In this document: in pieces, positions 38,859 to 59,762 of the stretch
How the letters are laid out: every line of letters starts with the position of its first letter
How positions within the stretch are numbered: the stretch's first letter is position 1
From: Vibrio gallicus
Lineage (GTDB): Bacteria; Pseudomonadota; Gammaproteobacteria; Enterobacterales; Vibrionaceae
Direction of reading: 5' to 3'
Length of the DNA stretch: 64,000 nucleotides
NCBI RefSeq assembly: GCF_024346875.1
Contig: NZ_AP024871.1
Span: forward strand, 2,170,001 to 2,234,000
Notes under the pieces: model-generated
What the model was told of the DNA's origin: nothing
Databases searched by the model: none
The model's input: only the letters and a program-made list of their open reading frames with translations
Position numbers and translations under genes: made by a program

Positions 38859-40142
38859 ATGGAAGCCTATAATACCCTCTGCTTTTTAGCTGCGGGAGCC
38901 GTACTAATCGCTTTTATCAATAGTAAAATAGGTAAGATGCAGACCACCATCGCAATCACTGCCGGTGCAATGATATTATCGTTAGCTATCATCATCGCGG
39001 GCCAGGCTGGTTGGTTTAAGCTGTCCCATGTCGCAACAGAGACTATTGCTTCAATCGATTTTGAAAACTTCTTATTAAAAGGGATCTTAGGTTTTCTTTT
39101 GTTTGCCGGTGGCTTAGGCATACACATTGAACACATGAAAGATCAAAAATGGGAAATTACAGGGTTAGCACTCGGTGCTACCGTCTTCTCAACGTTTTTT
39201 ATCGGCTTCACACTGCATTACCTATGTGGGGTAATCGGCATAAATCTAGACCTTATATACTGCCTTTTATTTGGGGCTTTGATATCTCCAACCGATCCAA
39301 TTGCTGTTCTGGCTATAGTAAAGAAACTTAAAGCTCCTAAAAGAATATCGACTCAAATCGAAGGAGAATCACTATTTAACGATGGTTTTGGTCTTGTGAT
39401 TTTTGTGACTATCTTCACTATTGCTTTTGGTAATGAAGCACCAACAGTCGGTAGTGTTACTCATTTATTCCTACAAGAAGCTATTGGTGGCATCCTATAT
39501 GGATTCATACTGGGGTTAATATTCCACTACTTAATTAGTGCGACCAATGACCACTCAATGGAGCTATTGCTTACCCTTACTATACCTACCGCCGGTTATG
39601 TATTTGCTGAGACAATTGGTGTATCAGGACCTCTTGCTATGGTGGTTTCCGGTATCATGATTGGTAACTGGACTCGCAACGCTGGGTTTTCTGAGCAAAG
39701 CCATCAACACCTCGACCACTTCTGGGAATTAATTGATGAGTTCCTCAATGGTGTATTGTTCCTACTGATTGGTATGTCGATGCTATTATTCGAATTCCAC
39801 AAAGAGGACTGGGTGTTAATGGTAATCGCTGTACCTTTGGTATTAACCTCACGTTTTTTAAGCGTCAGGACAACATACATAGCCTTCAACCGATTCCGAG
39901 CTTATAACCCTTTATCAGTTAGAATATTAACTTGGGGTGGATTACGTGGCGGACTTGCTTTAGCTATGGCACTTTCTATTCCTAGCGGCATCATGGTTAT
40001 CCCTGAGAAAAATATAGATGTGAAAGAACTGATAATGGTGATGACATATGCCGTTGTAATGTTCTCCATCTTAGTTCAAGGAATGACCATTACTCCTATG
40101 ATAGAGAAAGCGAAAACGTTAGAGCCCAAAGAAGATAAATAA
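38859..40142 (+). CDS. CPA1 family cation/proton antiporter (NhaP-like)
   Basis: A 427-residue membrane protein with about 12 predicted helices. The core motif ALISPTDPIAVLAIVKKL (about residues 140-157) and GESLFNDGFGLVIF (about 168-181), with its paired Asn-Asp, are the ion-binding elements of CPA1 Na+/H+ or K+/H+ antiporters. TWGGLRGGLALAMAL (about 357-371) is the third family signature. The large C-terminal cytoplasmic domain of some NhaP proteins is missing. The exact ion cannot be told. It lies between metH and metA but reads the opposite way; no functional link is evident. Confidence 0.88.
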   Translation: MEAYNTLCFLAAGAVLIAFINSKIGKMQTTIAITAGAMILSLAIIIAGQAGWFKLSHVATETIASIDFENFLLKGILGFLLFAGGLGIHIEHMKDQKWEITGLALGATVFSTFFIGFTLHYLCGVIGINLDLIYCLLFGALISPTDPIAVLAIVKKLKAPKRISTQIEGESLFNDGFGLVIFVTIFTIAFGNEAPTVGSVTHLFLQEAIGGILYGFILGLIFHYLISATNDHSMELLLTLTIPTAGYVFAETIGVSGPLAMVVSGIMIGNWTRNAGFSEQSHQHLDHFWELIDEFLNGVLFLLIGMSMLLFEFHKEDWVLMVIAVPLVLTSRFLSVRTTYIAFNRFRAYNPLSVRILTWGGLRGGLALAMALSIPSGIMVIPEKNIDVKELIMVMTYAVVMFSILVQGMTITPMIEKAKTLEPKEDK

Positions 40143-40152
40143 CGATAAAAAC

Positions 40153-40185
40153 AATAAAGGCGTGCCAAGTGCACGCCTTTATTTT
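40153..40185. terminator. Bidirectional terminator between the antiporter gene and metA
   Basis: AATAAAGGCGTGC pairs perfectly with GCACGCCTTTATT around a 5-base loop, flanked by A- and T-rich ends. It serves two convergent genes, and its right edge touches the metA stop. Confidence 0.9.
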
Positions 40186-41125
40186 ATTCGTCAGTCGTAA
40201 AATCGTGTTGAGAGAACTTATCCAAATCGTATGGTGTTTGTTGGTAGACACAATAGTTAAGCCAATTACTAAATAGTAAATGACCGTGGCTACGCCATGT
40301 CGCTTTAGGTACATTGGCTGGGTTATCTTGTGGATAATAGTTAACCGGAATATCCGGTTCCATCCCTTCACCTAAGTCTCGAACATACTCTGTATGTAAT
40401 GTATGTGACTCATACTCTGGATGACCAGTTACAAATACGTTCCGTTTATCTTTAGTCGATGCCAAATAGACCCCAGCAGCCTCAGAGGTTGCAAGAATAT
40501 CTAAATCGGTAGTCTCACCTAAGTATTCAGGAGAAAAGTCAGCATAGCGCGAATGAGGCGCTAGAAAGGCATCATCAAAACCTCTAAGCAACGGATTATG
40601 CTGATCATGTATTGAATGCTGGTATACACCTGATAATTTTTCTTTACGGGTACGCTTTGGTAGTCCGTATAAAAGCTTCAATCCAGCTTGAGCGGCCCAA
40701 CACACATACAGAGTTGATGTGACATGGTCCTTAGCCCAATTCATAATTGATTGCAGATGCTCCCAATAAATAACATCTTCAAATTGTACTAATCCAAGGG
40801 GAGCACCTGTGATAATCATTCCATCGAAGTTTCGTCCTTGAATTGATTCAAACTGACGGTAGAAAGTATTCAAATGCTCAGTCGGTGTATTTTTACTAGG
40901 GCGATTATCAATACGTAGCAGTTCAACATCTACCTGCAATGGACTATTGGATAATAAGCGTAAGAACTGAGTCTCCGTTTCTATCTTTTTAGGCATCAGA
41001 TTCAGCAGCAAAACTTTTAGCGGGCGGATCTCTTGCGAAGATGCACGCGACTCAGACATAACAAAAATGTTCTCTCCGCGTAATATATCAGTTGCAGGTA
41101 ACTGATCAGGGACTCTGATAGGCAC
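40184..41125 (-). CDS. metA: Homoserine O-succinyltransferase
   Basis: A 313-residue MetA-type acyltransferase. The nucleophilic Cys lies at about residue 142 in [10 protein letters not shown], and GHPEYE contains the catalytic His and Glu. At the acyl-CoA specificity site the sequence is TGAPLGL, with Gly rather than Glu near position 111; this predicts succinyl-CoA use as in E. coli. It activates homoserine for methionine synthesis. The start is GTG 41125, with AGGAG 7 bases upstream. MetJ boxes lie directly upstream. Confidence 0.96.
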   Translation of the reverse strand: MPIRVPDQLPATDILRGENIFVMSESRASSQEIRPLKVLLLNLMPKKIETETQFLRLLSNSPLQVDVELLRIDNRPSKNTPTEHLNTFYRQFESIQGRNFDGMIITGAPLGLVQFEDVIYWEHLQSIMNWAKDHVTSTLYVCWAAQAGLKLLYGLPKRTRKEKLSGVYQHSIHDQHNPLLRGFDDAFLAPHSRYADFSPEYLGETTDLDILATSEAAGVYLASTKDKRNVFVTGHPEYESHTLHTEYVRDLGEGMEPDIPVNYYPQDNPANVPKATWRSHGHLLFSNWLNYCVYQQTPYDLDKFSQHDFTTDE

Positions 41126-41139
41126 AACACTTCTCCTTT

Positions 41140-41163
41140 AAACATCCAGACGTCTATACGTAT
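41140..41163 (-). promoter_or_regulatory. MetJ operator of metA
   Basis: Three consecutive 8-mers read AAACATCC, AGACGTCT and ATACGTAT, matching the MetJ box at 5/8, 8/8 and 6/8. They lie 15-38 bases before the metA GTG, consistent with AdoMet-dependent repression. Confidence 0.82.
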
Positions 41164-41439
41164 AATTATTCAGGTTACTGCATTAAAATCTTTCTGTCGA
41201 GATCGATATTGAATTTTATAGTTACGTTAACGATTCACTGAACTACTGGTTTATTGTAGATTATTGAAACTAAACCATTTATTTTCGATAGGAAACTGGG
41301 GGTCTGGGGCATCATAAACCTCATAAAGGTCAATACTCACATATCGGTCTTTTAAATATATGCCTTCGCTTCAAAGGTGTAGCAACCAACTGAACTGCCA
41401 TTCGTATTTATATGCCGGTGTTCACTTTTATGAAGACGA
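41164..41439. other. Intergenic region between metA and the rrn terminator, with a tRNA-like relic
   Basis: No gene was recognised. On the minus strand, around 41382-41405, the sequence reads close to the 5' half of a tRNA: GGCAGTTCAGTTGGTTG compares with GGTAGTTCAGTTGGTTA in the nearby tRNA-Asp. The anticodon arm and T arm that should follow are not recognisable. Confidence 0.45.
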
Positions 41440-41470
41440 AAAAAAACCGATACTTTCGTATCGGTTTTTT
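41440..41470 (-). terminator. Terminator of the most distal rRNA operon
   Basis: On the minus strand ACCGATAC and GTATCGGT form an 8-base-pair stem with a GAAA loop, followed by a run of eight T. It lies just past tRNA-Asp and ends the rrn-tRNA transcript. Confidence 0.9.
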
Positions 41471-41476
41471 AATAAG

Positions 41477-41553
41477 TGGCGGAGTGGACGGGACTCGAAC
41501 CCGCGACCCCCGGCGTGACAGGCCGGTATTCTAACCAACTGAACTACCACTCC
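41477..41553 (-). tRNA. tRNA-Asp(GTC)
   Basis: A 77-base cloverleaf starting GGAGTGGTAGTTCAG and ending in encoded CCA. The anticodon loop CTGTCAC gives GTC. It lies about 90 bases past the last 5S gene and before the terminator, so it is probably a distal gene of this rRNA operon. Confidence 0.97.
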
Positions 41554-41642
41554 GCAGTGGTATCTTTTACTAAATAAAGTCTTAGCGTTGGTCGCTTTAT
41601 TTAGTTTTGTTTCTAGATTATTCAATCTAAAAACGTAATTAA

Positions 41643-41761
41643 AGCCTGGCGATGTCCTACTCTCACATGGGGAAACCCCACACTACCATCGGCGCTACTG
41701 TGTTTCACTTCTGAGTTCGGCATGGAATCAGGTGGGTCCACAGCGCTATGGTCGCCAAGCA
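41643..41761 (-). rRNA. rrf: 5S ribosomal RNA, operon 1 (distal)
   Basis: The gene begins TGCTTGGCGACC and ends near CGCCAGGC, with the internal CCGAACTCAGAAGTGAAA segment of bacterial 5S. At base 41743 (about position 19 of the RNA) this copy differs from the other two: C here, T there (RNA sense). Confidence 0.95.
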
Positions 41762-41896
41762 AATTTCTTATTTGTCTTCAGCTTTTTCAAAAAAAGCTAA
41801 AAGCAAAAATTAATAATTCGGAAAGCTATATTTAAAAGTTATTGTCACACATTCAAAGTTCTTACTTTGAGTCCACAAAACCCCTTGGGTGTTGTA

Positions 41897-44785
<2,889 letters not shown>

Positions 44786-45002
44786 ATACAACCCCAAAGG
44801 GTCTTGCTTAACGCAATGCGTTTGCTACAACGCAGTATGACGTTTCCAAGGTGCGTTATCTCTTTATTATGAGCGAGATAACATTCGATTTTGCCGGACT
44901 CAAATTTGAATGCACTCTGGCAAGAGTACATTCCCAAGAACACTTGAATGTGTGTTGGTACCTACATCAATAAAGACATAGGATTTGAGAACTTTTAAAT
45001 TT

Positions 45003-45030
45003 GATTAGTAATGAAATCACATTACTAATC
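45003..45030 (-). other. Precursor stem-loop upstream of 23S, operon 1
   Basis: GATTAGTAATG and CATTACTAATC form a perfect 11-base-pair stem with a 6-base loop. It lies between boxA and the 23S gene. Operon 3 has the same sequence; operon 2 has a co-varied version. Confidence 0.7.
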
Positions 45031-45045
45031 GTCAGCTTTCCAAAT

Positions 45046-45056
45046 TGTTAAAGAGC
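45046..45056 (-). promoter_or_regulatory. boxA antitermination element in the spacer, operon 1
   Basis: Minus strand GCTCTTTAACA, the rRNA boxA sequence bound by NusB-S10, between tRNA-Val and 23S. Copies occur in the other two spacers at 50882-50892 and 56619-56629. Confidence 0.8.
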
Positions 45057-45109
45057 GAGATTCAAACAAATGAACCATTTTTAAACACACTCGAAAGAGC
45101 GCTTAAAGA

Positions 45110-45185
45110 TGGTGGGCGATACCGGGCTCGAACCAGTGACCCCCTCCTTGTAAGGGAGGTGCTCTCCCAACTGAGCTAATCGCCC
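45110..45185 (-). tRNA. tRNA-Val(TAC)
   Basis: A 76-base cloverleaf GGGCGATTAGCTCAG...ATCGCCCACCA with encoded CCA and anticodon loop CTTACAA. Third tRNA of the Glu-Lys-Val spacer of operon 1. Confidence 0.97.
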
Positions 45186-45250
45186 ACATTGTTTGCTATT
45201 TGCTTTCACTATAAAAGTGAATTCAAACAACTTCCTTTGTGGAAAGGAAA

Positions 45251-45326
45251 TGGTGGGTCGTGCAGGATTCGAACCTGCGACCAATTGATTAAAAGTCAAC
45301 TGCTCTACCAGCTGAGCTAACGACCC
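45251..45326 (-). tRNA. tRNA-Lys(TTT)
   Basis: A 76-base cloverleaf GGGTCGTTAGCTCAG...ACGACCCACCA with encoded CCA; anticodon loop CTTTTAA gives TTT. It lies two bases from tRNA-Glu in the same spacer. Confidence 0.97.
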
Positions 45327-45328
45327 AA

Positions 45329-45404
45329 TGGTATCCCGTAGGGGAGTCGAACCCCTGTTACCGCCGTGAAAGGGCGGTGTCCTAGGCCTCTAGACGAACG
45401 GGAC
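45329..45404 (-). tRNA. tRNA-Glu(TTC)
   Basis: A 76-base cloverleaf GTCCCGTTCGTCTAG...ACGGGATACCA; anticodon loop CTTTCAC gives TTC. It is the first tRNA after 16S in operon 1. Confidence 0.97.
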
Positions 45405-45531
45405 ACTAGATTCACATTTACTCCAAAGAGCAAACGCAAATTGTTGAAGCGCCTTGGGGGGCACTTCAAAATCTCTTTACTTTCTAAACCATATCAATCT
45501 GTGTGGACACTCATCGTGAATAATCATCGTA

Positions 45532-47084
<1,553 letters not shown>

Positions 47085-47379
47085 AAGTTTTGTTGCATCT
47101 AAGATGCGGCTCAATGAATACTGACTTCAAAACTGTTCCTTACTCGAAAGTAAGAAGTAATTTTAAAGCTATTATCGTTCCAACAGAACGATAATGAATT
47201 GACTGTGCCAATGACTAAAAGTCATCGTTTTGGTCACTCAGTTCATTGATAAATCTTTTCGATTATCATCAACGAGTGCCCACACAGATTGATAGGTTTA
47301 AATTGTTAAAGAGCGCTGCTTTGAATGCCTTAGCACTTAAGCAAGACGCGTATAATACGCGACTAACTGTTAAAGTCAA
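47085..47379 (-). promoter_or_regulatory. Leader and promoter of rRNA operon 1
   Basis: Minus strand: TTGACT (47374-47379), a 16-base spacer and TATTAT (47352-47357), the short spacing typical of rrn P1 promoters. The -10 lies inside the palindrome CGCGTATTATACGCG. The leader holds boxA GCTCTTTAACA (47304-47314) and the 5' arm of the 16S processing stem (47274-47294). There is no coding sequence. Confidence 0.8.
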
Positions 47380-47412
47380 CATAAAACTCTAAATAAATTA
47401 GAACTTTATGGT

Positions 47413-47436
47413 GACTCGCTTCATTAGAAGCAAGTC
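47413..47436 (-). other. Hairpin between 5S of operon 2 and the promoter of operon 1
   Basis: RNA-sense GACTTGCTTC and GAAGCGAGTC pair over 10 bases with a TAAT loop and one G-U pair. No T-run follows, so termination between the tandem operons may be incomplete or Rho-dependent. A second stem, TTCACTTTTT/AAAAAGTGAA (47449-47469), lies between this hairpin and the 5S gene. Confidence 0.6.
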
Positions 47437-47478
47437 TAACCTTTTGTCTTCACTTTTTAAAAAGTGAAAATAAATAGG

Positions 47479-47597
47479 AGCCTGGCGATGTCCTACTCTC
47501 ACATGGGGAAACCCCACACTACCATCGGCGCTACTGTGTTTCACTTCTGAGTTCGGCATGGAATCAGGTGGGTCCACAACGCTATGGTCGCCAAGCA
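47479..47597 (-). rRNA. rrf: 5S ribosomal RNA, operon 2 (middle)
   Basis: Same start and end motifs as the operon 1 copy. It carries T instead of C (RNA sense) at the base corresponding to 47579, like operon 3. Confidence 0.95.
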
Positions 47598-47732
47598 AAT
47601 TTCTTATTTGTCTTCAGCTTTTTCAAAAAAAGCTAAAAGCAAAAATTAATAATTCGGAAAGCTATATTTAAAAGTTATTGTCACACATTCAAAGTTCTTA
47701 CTTTGAGTCCACAAAACCCCTTGGGTGTTGTA

Positions 47733-50621
<2,889 letters not shown>

Positions 50622-50838
50622 ATACAACCCCAAAGGGTCTTGCTTAACGCAATGCGTTTGCTACAACGCAGTATGACGTTTCCAAGGTGCGTTATCTCTT
50701 TATTATGAGCGAGATAACATTCGATTTTGCCGGACTCAAATTTGAATGCACTCTGGCAAGAGTACATTCCCAAGAACACTTGAATGTGTGTTGGTACCTA
50801 CATCAATAAAGATATAGGATTTGAGAACTTTTAAATTT

Positions 50839-50866
50839 GAAAAATAATGAAATCACATTATTTATC
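50839..50866 (-). other. Precursor stem-loop upstream of 23S, operon 2 (variant)
   Basis: This is the counterpart of 45003-45030. Two positions have changed on both arms so that pairing is kept (one T-A to A-T, one G-C to A-T), and one position is now mismatched. The conserved loop is AAATCA on the plus strand. Confidence 0.65.
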
Positions 50867-50960
50867 GTCAGCTTTCCAAATTGTTAAAGAGCATGTATTT
50901 CTAAGCAATAAAGCTTTTGAAACCATTTTTAAAGACACTTAAAGCAAATGTACTTAAAGA

Positions 50961-51036
50961 TGGTGGAGCTATGCGGGATCGAACCGCAGACCTCCTGCGT
51001 GCAAGGCAGGCGCTCTCCCAGCTGAGCTATAGCCCC
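50961..51036 (-). tRNA. tRNA-Ala(TGC)
   Basis: A 76-base cloverleaf GGGGCTATAGCTCAG...TAGCTCCACCA with encoded CCA; anticodon loop CTTGCAC gives TGC. It is the second tRNA of the Ile-Ala spacer of operon 2. Confidence 0.97.
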
Positions 51037-51043
51037 ATCTTGG

Positions 51044-51120
51044 TATTTTTTCTTAGACAAGGCAGATTTTGAGGCCGTGTACATCAGTACACAACGAAGA
51101 ATCTAACGCAGTATAAGGAA
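51044..51120. repeat. Imperfect palindromic element between tRNA-Ile and tRNA-Ala
   Basis: About 77 bases fold on themselves. The centre is GTGTAC-ATCA-GTACAC, the outer arms are TTTTTCTTAGAC and GTATAAGGAAAAA, and partial pairing of GATTTT with AGAATC lies between. It has the look of a dispersed intergenic palindrome of the REP/BIME or MITE kind, but only one copy is in this window, so the repeat status is not shown. Confidence 0.4.
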
Positions 51121-51124
51121 AAAT

Positions 51125-51201
51125 TGGTGGGTCTGAGTGGACTTGAACCACCGACCTCCCGCTTATCAGGCGAGCGCTCTAACCAGCTGAGCTACAGACC
51201 C
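51125..51201 (-). tRNA. tRNA-Ile(GAT)
   Basis: A 77-base cloverleaf GGGTCTGTAGCTCAG...CAGACCCACCA with encoded CCA; anticodon loop CTGATAA gives GAT. It is the first tRNA after 16S in operon 2. Confidence 0.97.
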
Positions 51202-51302
51202 AATTTTTCACAAAACAACACAAGTGTCATTTCGCAAAATACTCTCTTCACTTTCTAAACCATATCAATCTGTGTGGACACTCATCGTGAATAATCATCG
51301 TA

Positions 51303-52855
<1,553 letters not shown>

Positions 52856-53150
52856 AAGTTTTGTTGCATCTAAGATGCGGCTCAATGAATACTGACTTCA
52901 AAACTGTTCCTTACTCGAAAGTAAGAAGTAATTTTAAAGCTATTATCGTTCCAACAGAACGATAATGAATTGACTGTGCCAATGACTAAAAGTCATCGTT
53001 TTGGTCACTCAGTTCATTGATAAATCTTTTCGATTATCATCAACGAGTGCCCACACAGATTGATAGGTTTAAATTGTTAAAGAGCGCTGCTTTGAATGCC
53101 TTAGCACTTAAGCAGGACGCGTATAATACGCGACTGACTATTAAAGTCAA
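52856..53150 (-). promoter_or_regulatory. Leader and promoter of rRNA operon 2
   Basis: Almost identical to the operon 1 leader. Minus strand TTGACT (53145-53150), a 16-base spacer and TATTAT (53123-53128), again inside CGCGTATTATACGCG. boxA GCTCTTTAACA lies at 53075-53085. A few substitutions in the -35/-10 spacer and next to the palindrome separate it from operon 1. Confidence 0.8.
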
Positions 53151-53183
53151 CATAAAACTCTAAATAAATTAGAACTTTATGGT

Positions 53184-53207
53184 GACTCGCTTCATTAGAA
53201 GCAAGTC
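53184..53207 (-). other. Hairpin between 5S of operon 3 and the promoter of operon 2
   Basis: Identical to the hairpin at 47413-47436 and again without a T-run. It lies about 10 bases from the 5S end, whereas the operon 2 copy is separated from its 5S by an extra AT-rich segment. Confidence 0.6.
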
Positions 53208-53216
53208 TAAAATTAA

Positions 53217-53335
53217 AGCCTGGCGATGTCCTACTCTCACATGGGGAAACCCCACACTACCATCGGCGCTACTGTGTTTCACTTCTGAGTTCGGCATGGA
53301 ATCAGGTGGGTCCACAACGCTATGGTCGCCAAGCA
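53217..53335 (-). rRNA. rrf: 5S ribosomal RNA, operon 3 (proximal)
   Basis: Same motifs as the other copies; it has T (RNA sense) at the variable site (53317), like operon 2. Confidence 0.95.
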
Positions 53336-53470
53336 AATTTCTTATTTGTCTTCAGCTTTTTCAAAAAAAGCTAAAAGCAAAAATTAATAATTCGGAAAGC
53401 TATATTTAAAAGTTATTGTCACACATTCAAAGTTCTTACTTTGAGTCCACAAAACCCCTTGGGTGTTGTA

Positions 53471-56359
<2,889 letters not shown>

Positions 56360-56716
56360 ATACAACCCCAAAGGGTCTTGCTTAACGCAATGCGTTTGCT
56401 ACAACGCAGTATGACGTTTCCAAGGTGCGTTATCTCTTTATTATGAGCGAGATAACATTCGATTTTGCCGGACTCAAATTTGAATGCACTCTGGCAAGAG
56501 TACATTCCCAAGAACACTTGAATGTGTGTTGGTACCTACATCAATAAAGACATAGGATTTGAGAACTTTTAAATTTGATTAGTAATGAAATCACATTACT
56601 AATCGTCAGCTTTCCAAATTGTTAAAGAGCATGTATTTCTAAGCAATAAAGCTTTTGAAACCATTTTTAAATATTCTCTATATCTTTCTAGAGAAAAGAA
56701 CAAAAATACTTAAAGA

Positions 56717-56792
56717 TGGTGGAGCTATGCGGGATCGAACCGCAGACCTCCTCGCTGCCAGCGAGGCGCTCTCCCAGCTGAGCTATAGCCCC
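56717..56792 (-). tRNA. tRNA-Ala(GGC)
   Basis: A 76-base cloverleaf GGGGCTATAGCTCAG...TAGCTCCACCA with encoded CCA. Anticodon stem CCTCG/CGAGG and loop CTGGCAG give GGC. The rest of the molecule is identical to tRNA-Ala(TGC) of operon 2; only the anticodon arm differs. It is the sole tRNA in this spacer. Confidence 0.96.
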
Positions 56793-56868
56793 ATCTGGAA
56801 GTTTTTCCTGCTCTAACTTTCTAAACCATATCAATCTGTGTGGACACTCATCGTGAATAATCATCGTA

Positions 56869-58421
<1,553 letters not shown>

Positions 58422-58686
58422 AAGTTTTGTTGCATCTAAGATGCGGCTCAATGAATACTGACTTCAAAACTGTTCCTTACTCGAAAGTAAGAAGTAATTT
58501 TAAAGCTATTATCGTTCCAACAGAACGATAATGAATTGACTGTGCCAATGACTAAAAGTCATCGTTTTGGTCACTCAGTTCATTGATAAATCTTTTCGAT
58601 TATCATCAACGAGTGCCCACACAGATTGATAGGTTTAAATTGTTAAAGAGCGTTACTTTCGAGGCTTACCTCTCAAGTGGACGGCC
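58422..58686 (-). promoter_or_regulatory. Leader of rRNA operon 3
   Basis: It matches the operon 1 and 2 leaders up to boxA GCTCTTTAACA (58641-58651) and then diverges completely. This operon therefore has its own upstream region, while the two downstream operons share a duplicated one. It contains the 16S processing arm at about 58611-58631 and no coding sequence. Confidence 0.75.
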
Positions 58687-58714
58687 ATTCTAGCGATTTG
58701 AGCCTCAGTGTCAA
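58687..58714 (-). promoter_or_regulatory. Proximal promoter of rRNA operon 3
   Basis: Minus strand TTGACA (58709-58714), a 16-base spacer and TAGAAT (58687-58692). The perfect -35 and 16-base spacing fit an rRNA promoter. Confidence 0.72.
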
Positions 58715-58823
58715 ACACTTTTTGAATTTAATTTCGAAGAGAACCTAAACTCAAATGACTCGGCCAGTTAGCCTACTGAATCACGTTGAAGCGTTGTGCG
58801 CTCTACCGTGTCAGTGAGGCGGC

Positions 58824-58851
58824 ATTATAGAGACTTTCATCACACTGGCAA
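58824..58851 (-). promoter_or_regulatory. Distal promoter of rRNA operon 3 with GC-rich discriminator
   Basis: Minus strand TTGCCA (58846-58851), a 16-base spacer and a perfect TATAAT (58824-58829), then GCCGCC. A GC-rich discriminator is the mark of stringently controlled rRNA P1 promoters. A/T-rich runs upstream (58855-58880) could act as an UP element. Confidence 0.78.
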
Positions 58852-58946
58852 GTGCTTTTTTGAAAAAAATCAGAAAAAAATGCATTTGAGCCAATTTTTA
58901 CCTGAAAGCTCTATTTATCCATGTTTACACTCAGATTAACTACAAG

Positions 58947-58955
58947 TTATCCACA
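58947..58955 (+). promoter_or_regulatory. Consensus DnaA box near the rrn array
   Basis: TTATCCACA is a perfect DnaA nonamer about 100 bases upstream of the distal rRNA promoter. A second partial match, TTATCCATG, lies at 58915-58923. Binding is untested and a chance match is possible. Confidence 0.4.
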
Positions 58956-58988
58956 GAGTTATTCAAAACGGCCACTAAATATACCGTT

Positions 58989-59762
58989 CTAAATTCCGGA
59001 ACCGTCGGCTTCATCGCTGTCCTCATGTAAACCACACTCTCTTTTTAGTCCAAAGAAACGAGTATCTTGTTGCTCCATCCCTTTTTCGAGTTTACTGGTA
59101 GTGTGTATATCTCCAATCGACACATACCCCTGTTCTTTCAATGGATGCACAGGCAAGGCGTGTTGCGCTAGATATTCTTCCACCAGCTCATCGCTCCAAT
59201 CCAGTATTGGCAAGAACTTAAAGACACCATGTTGAACCGATAACACAGGTAAGCCACTTCTTGAACTCGACTGCGCTCGTCTTAATCCAGAGAACCAAGT
59301 ACCAACATTCAGTTCCGTCAATGCTCTGCGCATCGGTTCAACCTTATTGAGCTGATTATATTGTGTTATGCCTTCAACTCCTTTTTCCCACAACTTGCCA
59401 AATCTGGACTCTTGCCATGCAGGGCTGATAGGACTTCGAAATATTTTCAAGTTAAGGTCTAATAACAGCGTAAGCTCATCAATAAACTGGTACGTCTCTT
59501 TGAACAAGTAGCCTGTATCAGTAAGTATTACTGGTGTATTTGCTCTGTGTTGAGTTACCAAGTGAAGCATCACTGCCGCCTGAGCACCAAAACTTGACGA
59601 AACTGCAAAATCCGACTCTAAATGATCAAATGCCCACGCAACCCTTTGCTGTGCGCTCATATCTTCTAGTTCCGCATTAATTTCTGCTAACGCAATACTC
59701 TGCTCAACCTTATTCAGTTTTAAGATATTCTGCAGATCTATTTGTTTTACTAATTCAAGCAT
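58989..59762 (-). CDS. cysH: Phosphoadenosine phosphosulfate (PAPS) reductase
   Basis: The frame is open to 59840, but ATG 59762 overlaps the cysI stop by 8 bases (ATGCTTGA), has GAGGG 6 bases upstream and gives 257 residues, the normal CysH length. [15 protein letters not shown] is the PP-loop that binds PAPS, and the C-terminal KRECGLHE carries the single redox Cys used with thioredoxin. The lack of the paired-cysteine iron-sulfur motif suggests PAPS rather than APS as substrate. It reduces PAPS to sulfite, which CysJI then reduces. A weak stem (AACGG/CCGTT) follows the stop. Confidence 0.96.
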   Translation of the reverse strand: MLELVKQIDLQNILKLNKVEQSIALAEINAELEDMSAQQRVAWAFDHLESDFAVSSSFGAQAAVMLHLVTQHRANTPVILTDTGYLFKETYQFIDELTLLLDLNLKIFRSPISPAWQESRFGKLWEKGVEGITQYNQLNKVEPMRRALTELNVGTWFSGLRRAQSSSRSGLPVLSVQHGVFKFLPILDWSDELVEEYLAQHALPVHPLKEQGYVSIGDIHTTSKLEKGMEQQDTRFFGLKRECGLHEDSDEADGSGI

